A stretch of DNA of 64,000 nucleotides from Chromobacterium paludis (GTDB lineage: Bacteria > Pseudomonadota > Gammaproteobacteria > Burkholderiales > Chromobacteriaceae): positions 3,348,001-3,412,000 of the forward strand of contig NZ_CP043473.1 in assembly GCF_008275125.1 (NCBI RefSeq), written 5' to 3'. Positions 44,413 through 55,789 of this stretch are shown piece by piece. The position numbers were made by a program, and so were the translations under genes. Position 1 is the first letter of the stretch. Each line of letters begins with the position of its first letter. The notes under the pieces were generated by a model, which worked only from the letters and a program-made list of their open reading frames with translations, was not told where the DNA came from and did no database searches.

Positions 44413-45047
44413 CCTCTCGCATCGGCGTCTTCGGCGGCACCTTCGACCCCATCCATCATGCGCACCTGCGCATGGCGCGCGCCTTCGCCGCCGAGCTGGA
44501 CCTGGACCAAGTCCGGCTGATCCCCGCCGGACAACCGTATCACCGCGGCCGCGGCCCGCTCGCCAGCCCCGGACAGCGGCTGGACATGGTCCAGCTGGCC
44601 ATCGCCGGCGACGCCGCGCTCAGCGTCGATGACCGCGAAGTCCGCCGCGCCAAACCCGCCTACACCGTGGACACGCTGCGCGAACTGCGCCGCGAGCTGG
44701 GCGAAGCCGCCGAACTGTGGTTCCTGATAGGCGGCGACTCGCTGGCCGCGCTGGACAGCTGGAAAGACTGGCGCGAGCTGTTCCGCCTGGCCAACCTGGC
44801 CGTCGCCATGCGGCCCGGCTTCGATCCGAGCGATCTGCCTGCCGAAGTTTTCCGCGAATGGCGGACTCGCCAAGTCTCTGATTTTTCAAATCGAACGGCT
44901 TCCGGTACAATCCGCCCCCTGGCCCTGCCCCCGCTCGACCTGTCCGCCACCGCGCTGCGCGCGCGCCTGGCCGCCGGCGACGCGGTGGACGGCTTGATCG
45001 CGCCCGCCGTGCTGGCCTATATCCGCCAACACGGCCTATACCGGTAA
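44409..45047 (+). CDS. nadD: Nicotinate-mononucleotide adenylyltransferase
   Basis: NadD makes nicotinate adenine dinucleotide from NaMN and ATP, late in NAD synthesis. RIGVFGGTFDPIHHAHLRMA is the nucleotidyltransferase motif with the HxGH-like site. FLIGGDSLAALDSWKDW and PPLDLSATALRARLAAG (the ISSTxxR-type motif) follow. The start at 44409 overlaps the carbonic anhydrase stop by 4 bp. The product is 212 residues. It leads into rsfS and rlmH, a widely conserved cluster. Confidence 0.95.
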   Translation: MTSRIGVFGGTFDPIHHAHLRMARAFAAELDLDQVRLIPAGQPYHRGRGPLASPGQRLDMVQLAIAGDAALSVDDREVRRAKPAYTVDTLRELRRELGEAAELWFLIGGDSLAALDSWKDWRELFRLANLAVAMRPGFDPSDLPAEVFREWRTRQVSDFSNRTASGTIRPLALPPLDLSATALRARLAAGDAVDGLIAPAVLAYIRQHGLYR

Positions 45048-45126
45048 GGCTGCGCCTTACCCGCTCTTTATTGGTACCTCTTGCCGGCTCCTGCGCCTGC
45101 TAAGTACCGGCACAGGAAAAGGAATC

Positions 45127-45495
45127 ATGGAAATCCAAGAAATCAGCAAACTGGCAGTGGAAGCCCTGGAAGACGTCAAGGGCAAGGACATCATCGAGCT
45201 GGATACCAGCAATCTCACCTCGCTGTTCCAGCGCATGATCGTCGCCACCGGCGACTCCAACCGCCAGGTGAAGGCGCTGGCCAACAGCGTGCAAGTGAAA
45301 CTGAAGGAAGCCGGCGTGGACATCGTCGGCAGCGAAGGCCACGAAAGCGGCGAGTGGGTGCTGGTGGACGCCGGCGACGTGGTGGTGCACGTGATGCTGC
45401 CCGCCGTGCGCGACTACTACGACATCGAGGCGCTGTGGGGCGGCCAGAAGCCCAGCTTCGCCGCGGGCCACGGCAAGCCGTGGTCTGCCGTCTAA
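45127..45495 (+). CDS. rsfS: Ribosomal silencing factor RsfS (Iojap)
   Basis: RsfS binds uL14 on the large subunit and blocks subunit joining when nutrients are short. The 122-residue protein has KGKDIIELDTSNLTSLFQRM, VATGDSNRQVKALANSV and EWVLVDAGDVVVHVMLPAVRDYYDIE, the core Iojap motifs. AGGAAAAGG precedes the ATG. It lies between nadD and rlmH, as in most proteobacteria. Confidence 0.95.
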   Translation: MEIQEISKLAVEALEDVKGKDIIELDTSNLTSLFQRMIVATGDSNRQVKALANSVQVKLKEAGVDIVGSEGHESGEWVLVDAGDVVVHVMLPAVRDYYDIEALWGGQKPSFAAGHGKPWSAV

Positions 45496-45509
45496 TCGGC
45501 TGACCGAAT

Positions 45510-45539
45510 GGGCGGGCGCCAAGCCCGCCCTTTGTTTTT
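45510..45539 (+). terminator. Terminator-like hairpin between rsfS and rlmH
   Basis: GGGCGGGC (45510-45517) pairs with GCCCGCCC (45523-45530), followed by TTTGTTTTT. It lies 15 bp after the rsfS stop and 20 bp before the rlmH start, so it may attenuate rlmH. Confidence 0.8.
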
Positions 45540-45558
45540 CTTCCCTCCCCCGCTCCCC

Positions 45559-46029
45559 ATGAAGATCACCATACTCGCCGTCGGCACCAAGATGCCGCGC
45601 TGGGTCGACGAGGCCTATTCCGACTACGCCAAACGCTTCGGCCGCGACATCACGCTGGAACTGAAAGAAATCAAGCCGGAGAAACGCGGCGGCGGCGTCA
45701 CCGCCGAGAAGGGCATCGCCGCCGAACACGAGCGGCTGATCGCCGCCATCCCGCCGCGCGCGCGGCTGGTGGTGATGGACGAACGCGGCAAAAACTGGAC
45801 TTCGGTCAAGCTGGCCGAAGGCCTGAAAGACTGGATGGCCGGCGGCGACGACGTGGTCTTCATCATCGGCGGCGCCGACGGCCTGTCGCAGGAGTTGAAG
45901 CAGCGCGCCGACGTACTGCTGCAGTTATCCGCGATGACCTTGCCGCACGGCATGGTGCGCGTGATGCTGGCCGAACAGATCTACCGCGCCTACTCGATAC
46001 TCAACAACCACCCGTATCACCGCGAGTAG
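45559..46029 (+). CDS. rlmH: 23S rRNA pseudouridine-1915 N3-methyltransferase
   Basis: A SPOUT-family methyltransferase of 156 residues that modifies m3-pseudouridine 1915 in helix 69 of 23S rRNA. MKITILAVGTKMPRWVDEAY, VFIIGGADGLSQELKQRAD (SAM knot) and HGMVRVMLAEQIYRAYSI are typical, ending NNHPYHRE. The start at 45559 is used because upstream codons lie within the terminator hairpin. Confidence 0.96.
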   Translation: MKITILAVGTKMPRWVDEAYSDYAKRFGRDITLELKEIKPEKRGGGVTAEKGIAAEHERLIAAIPPRARLVVMDERGKNWTSVKLAEGLKDWMAGGDDVVFIIGGADGLSQELKQRADVLLQLSAMTLPHGMVRVMLAEQIYRAYSILNNHPYHRE

Positions 46030-46055
46030 GCCACCCTGCTTGCAGCTTGCCGTCG

Positions 46056-47339
46056 TCAGGCGCGTCCCGGCGCGGCGATGGCACGCCAGCGACCAATACG
46101 CAACACCAGCACCGCGGCAACCAGGCACAAGCCGCCGGAAATCATCGTCGCCACGGTATAGCTGCCCAGGCTGTTGCGCAGCATGCCGGCGCCCAGCGCG
46201 GCGAAGGCCCCACCCAGTTGGTGGCCCGCGACGATCCAGCCAAACACCACCGGCGCCTGCTCGCTGCCGAACACCCCGGTAGTCAGCTTCACCGTGGGCG
46301 GCACCGTCGCCACCCAGTCCAGGCCGTAAAACAGCGTGAACAAAGGCAGGCCATAGAAATACTCCAGCCCGAAGGCATGCGGCAGATAAAGCAGAGCCAG
46401 CCCGCGCAGGCCGTAATACACGCATAGCAGCGCTTGCGGCGCGAAGCGGTCGGACAGCCAGCCCGACAAGGTGGTGCCCACTAGGTCGAACATGCCCATC
46501 GCCGCCAGCAGGCCGGCGCCGCGTACCGGCGTCAGGCCGTAGTCGCCGCACATGGCGATGAAGTGGGTGCCGATATAGCCGTTGGTGCTGGCGCCGCACA
46601 CGAAAAAGCTGGCGAACAGCAGCCAGAAGTCGCCTTAGCGGCTGGCGGTTTTCAACGCGCCGAAGGCGATAACGATGGGGTTGTGATGCATCGCGGCCGG
46701 CGGCGGCGCGTCGACCGGCTCGCCCAGCGGCCGCAAACCCAAGCTGGCCGGCCGTTCCGGCAACAACAGCCATACCAGCGGCCACACGCAGACGATGCAG
46801 CCGGCGATCAGCCATACCGCGCCGCGCCAGCCATGCTGTCCGGTCAACCAAGCCATCAGCGGCAGGAACACCAGCTGGCCGGTGGCGGAACTGGCCGTCA
46901 GCAAACCCATGGCCAAACCGCGATGCCGGACGAACCAGCGGTTCACCACCGAGGCGCCCAGCGTCATCGCCGTGGCGCCGGTGGCGCAGCCGACCATCAC
47001 GCCCCACAGCAGCTGCAGCTGCCAATTGCTGCGCATCAGGCTGGACAAGGCCACGCTGCCGGCCAGCAACGCCAAGGCGCACAGCACGGTGCGCCTGAGG
47101 CCGAAACGCAGCATCGCGGCGGCGGCGAAAGGCCCCATCAGGCCGAACAAGGCCAGATTGATCGACAAAGCCAAAGAGATGGCGGCGCGGCTCCAGCCGA
47201 ACTCTTGCTCCAGCGGCACCATCATCACGCTGGGCGCGGCGCGAATGGCCGCAGTGGCCAGCATCACCAGGAAAGTGACGCCGACGGCGATCCAGGCATA
47301 GTGAAACCGTCCGCCGGTCCAGTCGCGCAAACCGTTCAT
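46056..47339 (-). pseudogene. MFS transporter interrupted by one in-frame stop codon
   Basis: Two same-frame pieces form one 12-helix major facilitator: 47339-46635 (MNGLRDWTGGRFHYAWIAVG, helices 1-6 and the central loop) and 46634-46056 (GDFWLLFASFFVCGASTNGY, helices 7-12). They are separated only by TAA at 46637-46635. CAA to TAA is the simplest origin. The N-half has the RxGxR-type loop FGLRRTVLCALALLAG. The second piece has no good start of its own. By pattern it is an oxalate/formate- or monocarboxylate-type MFS. It is a recent pseudogene, a sequencing error, or a gene needing read-through. Confidence 0.8.
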
Positions 47340-47942
47340 ACGATATCCCGTTAGCGAAAAACCATTGCTCTCAGACTAGCAACAAGTCGGGCGCGACGAC
47401 ACGCCTGCGCCGCTTATCCACAGCCTGGCGGCGATTTTGAAACTTACCCACACTCGACCGGCTGGCGGGAGCGGATTTCGAATCCCTGCCGCTCAAAACG
47501 CTGCCCGACCGCAACAGCGCTTCGCCGTCTATCGCATCGCTGCCGCAAGCTCAGCCCGCCCTATCGTCAGGCCTTTCCGAGAAGATGGCTCTCAGGCTTT
47601 GCACCGTGGATGTCATTGCCGCGCGCTCGGCGTCCGTTAAAGCTTTTTCGCAATACACCCGGCTGAGAAACAGCATGGCATCGTTTCCATCGGGCTCATT
47701 GGCATAGCCTGGATGGGCGGAGATTTTCTCAAGCAGGCTCTGCGTAATGGGCGCGACATGAAAATGACAGCTACAGCCCCTTGAAAAGCCGAGTTTGCAA
47801 AAAATAACCTTGTAAGGACGATAGGCCCGCCGCAGCAGCGTTTCGGCTGTTTTAAGCGCGCCGCCCAATTCTTGCAATGCCGCCGCGCTCAGCTCATGCA
47901 ACTCGGCGACCCGCTCCTTGGAAGAGAGGGCGGTCTCAAACT

Positions 47943-49013
47943 CCAAGTGCAACACCCTGATAAGGTGTTGCCATGGCCTCACATTACCAACAACTTTGCG
48001 CTGAAGAGCGCGCCTGCATCATGCAGATGGCCGCACAAGGTCAAAGCCTCCGCCAGATCGCTAGGCTGCTGCGGCGCGCGCCCAGCTCCATCAGCCGCGA
48101 GATTCGTCGTAATTCGATCAATCCCACCGCTTACGACGCCGCCGCCGCCGGTCGTCAAGCTAGGCAGCGACAGCGCCTCCCTCGGCGTTCTCGCAAGCTC
48201 CTGCCGCACAACGCCGCCTTCCTGCTGGTGGCTGAACTCCTGCGCCAAGGCTGGTCTCCGCAACAGATCCAGGGCAGACTGCGTGAACATTATCCTGAAG
48301 ATCCTGCCTACCACGTGTCACACGAAACCATCTATGCCGCCATTTACGCCATGCCTCGCGGCGAGCTGCGCAAAGAACTGATTCGCTGCCTCCGCCAGGG
48401 CCAGGATGGCCGGCGCAAGCGCAGTCAAGGCGAGGATAGACGCGGCAAGCTGCCTGATATGGTCAGCATTCATGAGCGTCCGCCCGAGGCTGAAGATCGG
48501 TTGATCCCAGGCCATTGGGAGGCGGACTTGATCAAAGGGGCTGGCAATCGCTCGGCAGTGGCAACGCTGGTGGAGCGCAGCAGCCGGCTGGTGCTGTTGG
48601 CCAAAATGCCGGATGCGAGCGCGGCATCTGCGTTGGAGGCATTAACTCAGATGCTGAATCGAATACCGGAGCCCGCCTTGCGCAAAACGCTAACCTACGA
48701 CCAAGGCAAAGAGATGAGCCGGCACAAAGAGCTGACGGCGCGGACCGGCATTCAAGTCTACTTCGCCGATCCGCACAGCCCCTGGCAGCGTGGCAGCAAT
48801 GAAAACGCCAACGGCTTGATCCGAGAGTATTTGCCCAAGGGAACAGACTTGTCGGTTCATAGCCAGGAAGAGCTGGATGCGATAGCGCACCGGCTCAACA
48901 CCCGGCCTCGCGCAGTGCTGGGTTTCAAGATGCCGATCGAGGTGTTTGCTGAACACTTGGACGCTGTGATTGAATCACGACAGGCTGTTAAACATTAACC
49001 CTGTTGCACTTGG
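47943..49013 (+). mobile_element. IS30-family insertion sequence, intact
   Basis: The element is about 1071 bp, ending in the 12-bp inverted repeats CCAAGTGCAACA (47943-47954 and, inverted, 49002-49013). It contains one full-length transposase on plus. It splits a HIT-like gene. A host duplication is not evident with these ends, so boundaries may be off by a base or two. Confidence 0.85.
47973..48998 (+). CDS. IS30-family transposase
   Basis: A 341-residue DDE transposase. The N-terminal helix-turn-helix is MAAQGQSLRQIARLLRRAPS followed by SISREIRRN. The catalytic core has GHWEADLIKGAGNRSAVATL (first Asp), LTYDQGKEMSRHKEL (second Asp) and SPWQRGSNENANGLIREYLP (Glu), which together are the IS30 hallmark. 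The frame is complete, so the element is probably active. Confidence 0.95.
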   Translation: MASHYQQLCAEERACIMQMAAQGQSLRQIARLLRRAPSSISREIRRNSINPTAYDAAAAGRQARQRQRLPRRSRKLLPHNAAFLLVAELLRQGWSPQQIQGRLREHYPEDPAYHVSHETIYAAIYAMPRGELRKELIRCLRQGQDGRRKRSQGEDRRGKLPDMVSIHERPPEAEDRLIPGHWEADLIKGAGNRSAVATLVERSSRLVLLAKMPDASAASALEALTQMLNRIPEPALRKTLTYDQGKEMSRHKELTARTGIQVYFADPHSPWQRGSNENANGLIREYLPKGTDLSVHSQEELDAIAHRLNTRPRAVLGFKMPIEVFAEHLDAVIESRQAVKH

Positions 49014-49088
49014 TTCTTGAAACCGCCGAGTATTAAATAGCCTGGATAACGGGCATCTCGCCTATGGCTCGCCTCCCAATGTTCGGTC

Positions 49089-50069
49089 TCAAAAATCAGC
49101 AGCTCGCTCATGCCCGCTCCCTTGCTGTTGATCAAGATGCCCAAGCGCGACCCGCTCATTTCGCCGTGCGACGCCACCCTCATCCCGCCGATCCGATCCA
49201 TCCGCCGCGAACACTCCGCGCATAAAGCCCAAAAACGCCTCCAGCCTAGCCGACAAGCCGCGCGACGACGGCCACAGCAGCCGCAGCGCGATGCGCTCGC
49301 CGTTTTCACTGTTCAATATGGGCCGCAGGCTGCCGTCGTCCAGCTCGCGGCGGATGGAAACATCCGGCAGGCAGGCGATGCCCTGCCCCTGCACGGCGAA
49401 ATCCAGCCGCGCGTGCACACTGTTGCACACCAGCGCGCGCGGCAGATCCTCACCGACCAAGGGCCAGCTTTCCAGTTTGCCGCTATTGGGCGAGCGGTAA
49501 TGGATCAGCCGATGTTGCGCCAACTGCTCGGGACGATCAGGGCGGCCATAGCGCGCCAGATAGCTCGGCGCGGCCACGATCAGCCGGCGAAACCCCGGCA
49601 GCGACAGGCTGCGCAGCTTACTGTCATCCTCCTCGCCAACCCGGATCACCGCATCGAAGCCCTCCTCGATCAGGTCGACATTGCGCTCGCTGTAATCCAG
49701 CTCCAACGCGATATCGGGGTAGCGCAGCTGGAACGCCGCCAGAGGCTCGATCAGCACGCCGCCGATAGGCGGCAGGCTGAGCCGCAATACGCCTCCCGGC
49801 AGGCGGCTGGCGCGCTCCAGCTCCGCGCGCATCGCTTCAGCCTCGGCCAGCATGCTCCGGCCGCGGCGCAATACCGTTTCTCCTTCCGCAGTCAGGGCCA
49901 GCGCGCGAGTGCTGCGCTGCAATAAGCGCATGCCCATTTCCCCTTCCAAGCGGCTGATGCGCTTACCCACCGCGGACGCGGAAACCCCCAGCAGCCTTCC
50001 CGCGCCGACAAAGCTGCCTTGCTCCGCCACCGCGATGAAAACCGATAAATCACTCAATGAAGCCAACAC
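49089..50069 (-). CDS. LysR-family transcriptional regulator
   Basis: A 326-residue LysR protein beginning VLASLSDLSVFIAVAEQGSF. The start is GTG at 50069, chosen because AGGAGG lies 5 bp upstream. Helix-turn-helix: GAGRLLGVSASAVGKRISRL. The effector domain follows, with the CrgA/DmlR-type ending around LRLLWPSSRGLSARLEAFLGF. The last 35 residues are polar and unusual for LysR. The 3' end overlaps the start of the split HIT-like gene by 23 bp. It is divergent from the efflux gene at 50206, its probable target. Confidence 0.9.
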   Translation of the reverse strand: MLASLSDLSVFIAVAEQGSFVGAGRLLGVSASAVGKRISRLEGEMGMRLLQRSTRALALTAEGETVLRRGRSMLAEAEAMRAELERASRLPGGVLRLSLPPIGGVLIEPLAAFQLRYPDIALELDYSERNVDLIEEGFDAVIRVGEEDDSKLRSLSLPGFRRLIVAAPSYLARYGRPDRPEQLAQHRLIHYRSPNSGKLESWPLVGEDLPRALVCNSVHARLDFAVQGQGIACLPDVSIRRELDDGSLRPILNSENGERIALRLLWPSSRGLSARLEAFLGFMRGVFAADGSDRRDEGGVARRNERVALGHLDQQQGSGHERAADF

Positions 50070-50205
50070 CGCGTCCTCCTTTCCATTGCGGGCAGTGTAG
50101 CGCCATTCATGACAAATGGCTCCGGGCAGTCTGGAGGGCTGGCCACCTGTTTCCTGCGTCATGCGGCGTTTAGGCTAGCGCATCCCATCATTGATAGGAC
50201 TCGCC

Positions 50206-51381
50206 ATGTCTTCCCCCCGCTTACTTAGCCCCGCTCTGTTGACGCTGGCCGTCGCCGCCTTTGCCATCGGCACCACCGAATTCATCATCATGGGTCTGCT
50301 GCCCATCATGGCGGGCGATCTGCACATCCCTAAGTCGCGCGCCGGCTATCTGGTATCGGCCTATGCTTTGGGCGTCGTGGCGAGTGGACCGGTATTGGCC
50401 GGTCTCATCGCCCGTTTGGAGAAAAAACGCGCGCTGATGGGCTTGATGTCGATTTTCGTCGCCGGCAATCTCGCCTGCCTGCTCGCGCCCAGCCTGATGC
50501 CTTTATTGCTGGCGCGGGTGCTGACCGCGTTTTGCCACGCCAGCTTCATCGGCACGGCCGCGGTGATGGCGGCGCGGCTGGCTCCGCCCGGCATGGCCGG
50601 GCGGGCGATGGCGCTGATGTTTTCCGGTATGACGCTGGCCAATGTGCTGGGGGTGCCGGCCGGCACGCTGATTGGTCAAGTCAGCCGCTGGCGCGCGTCC
50701 TTCGCCGCGGTGATGGCGCTCGGCATCGTCACGCTGTTGCTGATTGGCTGGCAGGTCCCGGCACAGTCCGGCAGCCCGGCAAGCGCTGCCAAACCACCGC
50801 GTTTGCCGGGCGTGGTTTGGTTCGCGCTGTTATGCAGTGTGCTCGCCGCCAGCAGCATGTTTGCCTTTTTCACCTATCTGCTGCCCGTGTTGAACCAGAT
50901 CAGCGGCTTGCCGCAGGCATACGCCAGCCCGGTCTTGCTGTTGTGCGGAATGGGTTTGGTGTTGGGGGGTTGGCTGGGCGGCCGCTTGACCGACTGGAAC
51001 CTGAGCCGCGGCCTGGTACTGACGTTGCTGCTGCTATGCGCCAGCCTGCTCGGCTTTTATCTGCTCGCCGAGTGGCTAGGCCTGGCCCTGCTGCTGATGG
51101 CGACATGGGGAAGCATGGCGTTTGCCTTGTGCATGTTGTTGCAGGCGCTGGTCATCCGTCTGGCGGGGCCGGCCGCCGCCCGCGCCTCCACCTTCAATGT
51201 CGGCGCCTTCAATCTGAGCAACGCGCTGGGGGCCTGGCTGGCCGGCTGGCTGCTGGATCAAGGCGGGTCGTTGGCGCGGCTCAGCCTACTCGCCGCGGCG
51301 CTGGCGGCCTTGACCTTGCTGGCTACGCTTGGAGTACTGCATGCTCGCGCCGCTCGAGGCATGCGCCTCGCCAGTGCGTAA
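50206..51381 (+). CDS. MFS efflux transporter, DHA1 (AraJ/YdhP-like)
   Basis: A 391-residue inner-membrane major facilitator with 12 helices. FAIGTTEFIIMGLLPIMAGD in helix 1 and RVLTAFCHASFIGTAAVMAA in helix 4 match the AraJ/YdhP drug-proton antiporter group. ATG at 50206 has AGGA 7 bp upstream, preferred over 50191. The substrate is unknown. LysR control from the divergent gene is likely. Confidence 0.88.
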   Translation: MSSPRLLSPALLTLAVAAFAIGTTEFIIMGLLPIMAGDLHIPKSRAGYLVSAYALGVVASGPVLAGLIARLEKKRALMGLMSIFVAGNLACLLAPSLMPLLLARVLTAFCHASFIGTAAVMAARLAPPGMAGRAMALMFSGMTLANVLGVPAGTLIGQVSRWRASFAAVMALGIVTLLLIGWQVPAQSGSPASAAKPPRLPGVVWFALLCSVLAASSMFAFFTYLLPVLNQISGLPQAYASPVLLLCGMGLVLGGWLGGRLTDWNLSRGLVLTLLLLCASLLGFYLLAEWLGLALLLMATWGSMAFALCMLLQALVIRLAGPAAARASTFNVGAFNLSNALGAWLAGWLLDQGGSLARLSLLAAALAALTLLATLGVLHARAARGMRLASA

Positions 51382-51406
51382 AAAACGGGCCGCATCTGCG
51401 GCCCGT
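51381..51406 (-). terminator. Rho-independent terminator of leuS-lptE-holA
   Basis: ACGGGCCGC (51385-51393) pairs with GCGGCCCGT (51398-51406), loop ATCT. On the minus strand it is followed by TTTTT. It is shared with the end of the convergent MFS gene. Confidence 0.88.
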
Positions 51407-51425
51407 CTTGATGATGGACATCGGC

Positions 51426-52430
51426 TCAGGCGGCCAGCCGGGTGGCCAGCGCCCGCATGGTCTGCCAGGGCTCGCCCGGCTCCACGCCCTTGATCTGGCG
51501 GTCGATGCGCGCGCATTCGGACAAAGCGTCCATCAGTTTGCGCGGGCCGATGCGGCGCAGCGCCGGCTCCGCCAGCTTCTGCTTCTCACCCCACAGCCTC
51601 AGCTCGCGCGCCATATCCCGCGGCTGGCGGCCGTCTTTCAGGCCTTGGCGCAGCTTCAGCAGCATGCGCACATCCTCCGCCAAGGACCACAACACCAGCA
51701 CCGGCGCTTCGCCCTCGGCCATCAGCCCGTCCAACATCCGCGTCAGGCGCGGCGTGTCGCCGGCCAGCCAGGATTCGGACAGCTGGAACACGTCGAAGCG
51801 CGCCACATTCGCCACCGCGGCCTGCAAGTCGGCCAGGCTCAGCTCGCCCTTGGGGTAGAGCAGCGCCAGCTTGTCCACCTCCTGGCGCGCGGCCAACAGA
51901 TTGCCCTCCACCCGGTCGACGAAGAACGCCAGCGCCTCCGGCCCCAGCTGCTGGCCTTGCGCCTTCAGTCGACGGTTGATCCAGGCCGGCAGCTCGCCGC
52001 GGCTGACCGGCCGCGCCTCCACCACTTGCGCCGCCTTGTCCAGCGCGGTGAACCACTTGCTCTGCTGCTGCGCCTTGTCCAGCTTGGGCAGCGTGATCAG
52101 GGTGAGGGTGTCCTGCGGCGGCTGGGCGGCCAGGCGCTGCAAGGCCTCCGCGCCTTCCGTGCCCGGCTTGCCGCCGGGAATGCGGATTTCCAGCAGTTTC
52201 AGCGAGGCGAACAGCGACACGCTGGACATGGAGTCCGTGAGCTGCGACCAGTCGAAACCGGCCTCCACCGTCAGCACCTCGCGTTCCTGGTAGCCGGCCG
52301 CCTGCGCGGCGCGGCGCACGGCGTCGGCAGCCTCCAGCGCCAACAGGGCCTCCTCGCCATGCACCAGATACAGCGGCGCCAGGCCCTTGCCCAGCGCCGC
52401 GCTCAGCGCGTCAGGGCTGAGGGACGGCAT
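51426..52430 (-). CDS. holA: DNA polymerase III delta subunit
   Basis: HolA is part of the clamp loader that opens the beta ring for DNA polymerase III. The 334-residue protein has LYLVHGEEALLALEAADAVR at the N-terminus, KLLEIRIPGGKPGTEGAEAL, and the domain III helices LMDALSECARIDRQIKGVEP near the C-terminus. The start overlaps the end of lptE by 20 bp. leuS-lptE-holA is a common operon. Confidence 0.94.
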   Translation of the reverse strand: MPSLSPDALSAALGKGLAPLYLVHGEEALLALEAADAVRRAAQAAGYQEREVLTVEAGFDWSQLTDSMSSVSLFASLKLLEIRIPGGKPGTEGAEALQRLAAQPPQDTLTLITLPKLDKAQQQSKWFTALDKAAQVVEARPVSRGELPAWINRRLKAQGQQLGPEALAFFVDRVEGNLLAARQEVDKLALLYPKGELSLADLQAAVANVARFDVFQLSESWLAGDTPRLTRMLDGLMAEGEAPVLVLWSLAEDVRMLLKLRQGLKDGRQPRDMARELRLWGEKQKLAEPALRRIGPRKLMDALSECARIDRQIKGVEPGEPWQTMRALATRLAA

Positions 52431-52965
52431 CGGGCTTCACGCTCTGCGCGCCGGCCGGTCCGGCGGCCGGGACTTTCAGATACGCCAGACGGCGCACGAT
52501 CTGCTCGGCCGCGTCGCGGCGGGCGTCAGCCCACAACAGGTCTTCCTCCTGCTGCTTGCCCAGCACCTGATTATCCGAGTAGTTCATGCTGCGGCGCACC
52601 GTCGCCGTCATGTCCGGCTCCACCGGCACGCCGTTCAACACCAGCCTGACCGTGGCGGTGTAGGTCAGCTGGTACTCGTTGATGCGGCCGCCGGTGTTGA
52701 TGGTGAGAATGTCCTTGGACTGGTTCTCGCTCACCACGCTCAGCACCGCCTGCGCGCCCTTGGCCTGCTCCAGCACGGCCAGCTTGGGCTGGCGCATCAG
52801 CACGGTGCGCAGGTCAGACTCCAGGCCCTTGCCGCCCGCGTCCAGGTAAACGGTGGAGAACGGCAACGGTTTGATCGACGCGCCCAGGCCGCGCAAATGG
52901 AAGCCGCAGGCCGTGAGCAGCAAGGCGAAGACGGCCAGCAGCGCGTATCGCAGCGTATGTTTCAT
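52411..52965 (-). CDS. lptE: LPS-assembly lipoprotein LptE
   Basis: LptE is an outer-membrane lipoprotein that plugs the LptD barrel and helps deliver LPS to the surface. MKHTLRYALLAVFALLLTAC is a lipoprotein signal with lipobox LTAC and acylated Cys at residue 20. It continues GFHLRGL, the conserved LptE start. Product length is 184. ATG at 52965 has GGGGGAA upstream and is preferred over the frame start at 53001. Confidence 0.94.
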   Translation of the reverse strand: MKHTLRYALLAVFALLLTACGFHLRGLGASIKPLPFSTVYLDAGGKGLESDLRTVLMRQPKLAVLEQAKGAQAVLSVVSENQSKDILTINTGGRINEYQLTYTATVRLVLNGVPVEPDMTATVRRSMNYSDNQVLGKQQEEDLLWADARRDAAEQIVRRLAYLKVPAAGPAGAQSVKPDAVPQP

Positions 52966-53049
52966 GGTATTTCCCCCAGGGCGGACCCGCCGCCAAGCCA
53001 AAACGGCGCGGGACAGCCATGCCGCCCCGCGCCGCGCGTCAGGATAGGA

Positions 53050-55680
<2,631 letters not shown>

Positions 55681-55789
55681 TTATTCAGTGGAATTCGAGT
55701 CGAATGGCTCGATTATATCGACAAAAGCAGGAAAAAGGGCAGGCCGGCAAACGGACAGGATGTCCGATTTCCGTACAAAAACAAGGCGT

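Larger units (their letters stand above)
47551..49111 (-). pseudogene. HIT-like gene split by an IS30-type element
   Basis: The 5' part (49111 to about 49014) encodes MSELLIFETEHWEASHRRDA then RYPGYLILGGFKN. The 3' part (47942-47551) encodes EFETALSSKERVAELHELSA and, later, RPYKVIFCKLGFSRGCSCHF ending HVAPI plus about 70 residues. Together they resemble HIT-family proteins (ETEHWxxxHRxDARYPGYL; CHFHxxP in place of full HxHxH). The element at 47943-49013 sits between them. GGGAG precedes the ATG, which overlaps the end of the upstream LysR gene. No exact target duplication is visible, so a few bases may have been lost. Confidence 0.8.

Noticed and set aside
47414..47452. Replication origin
   Set aside because: Only two DnaA-like boxes, no AT-rich unwinding region, and no dnaA, dnaN, gidA or parAB nearby.
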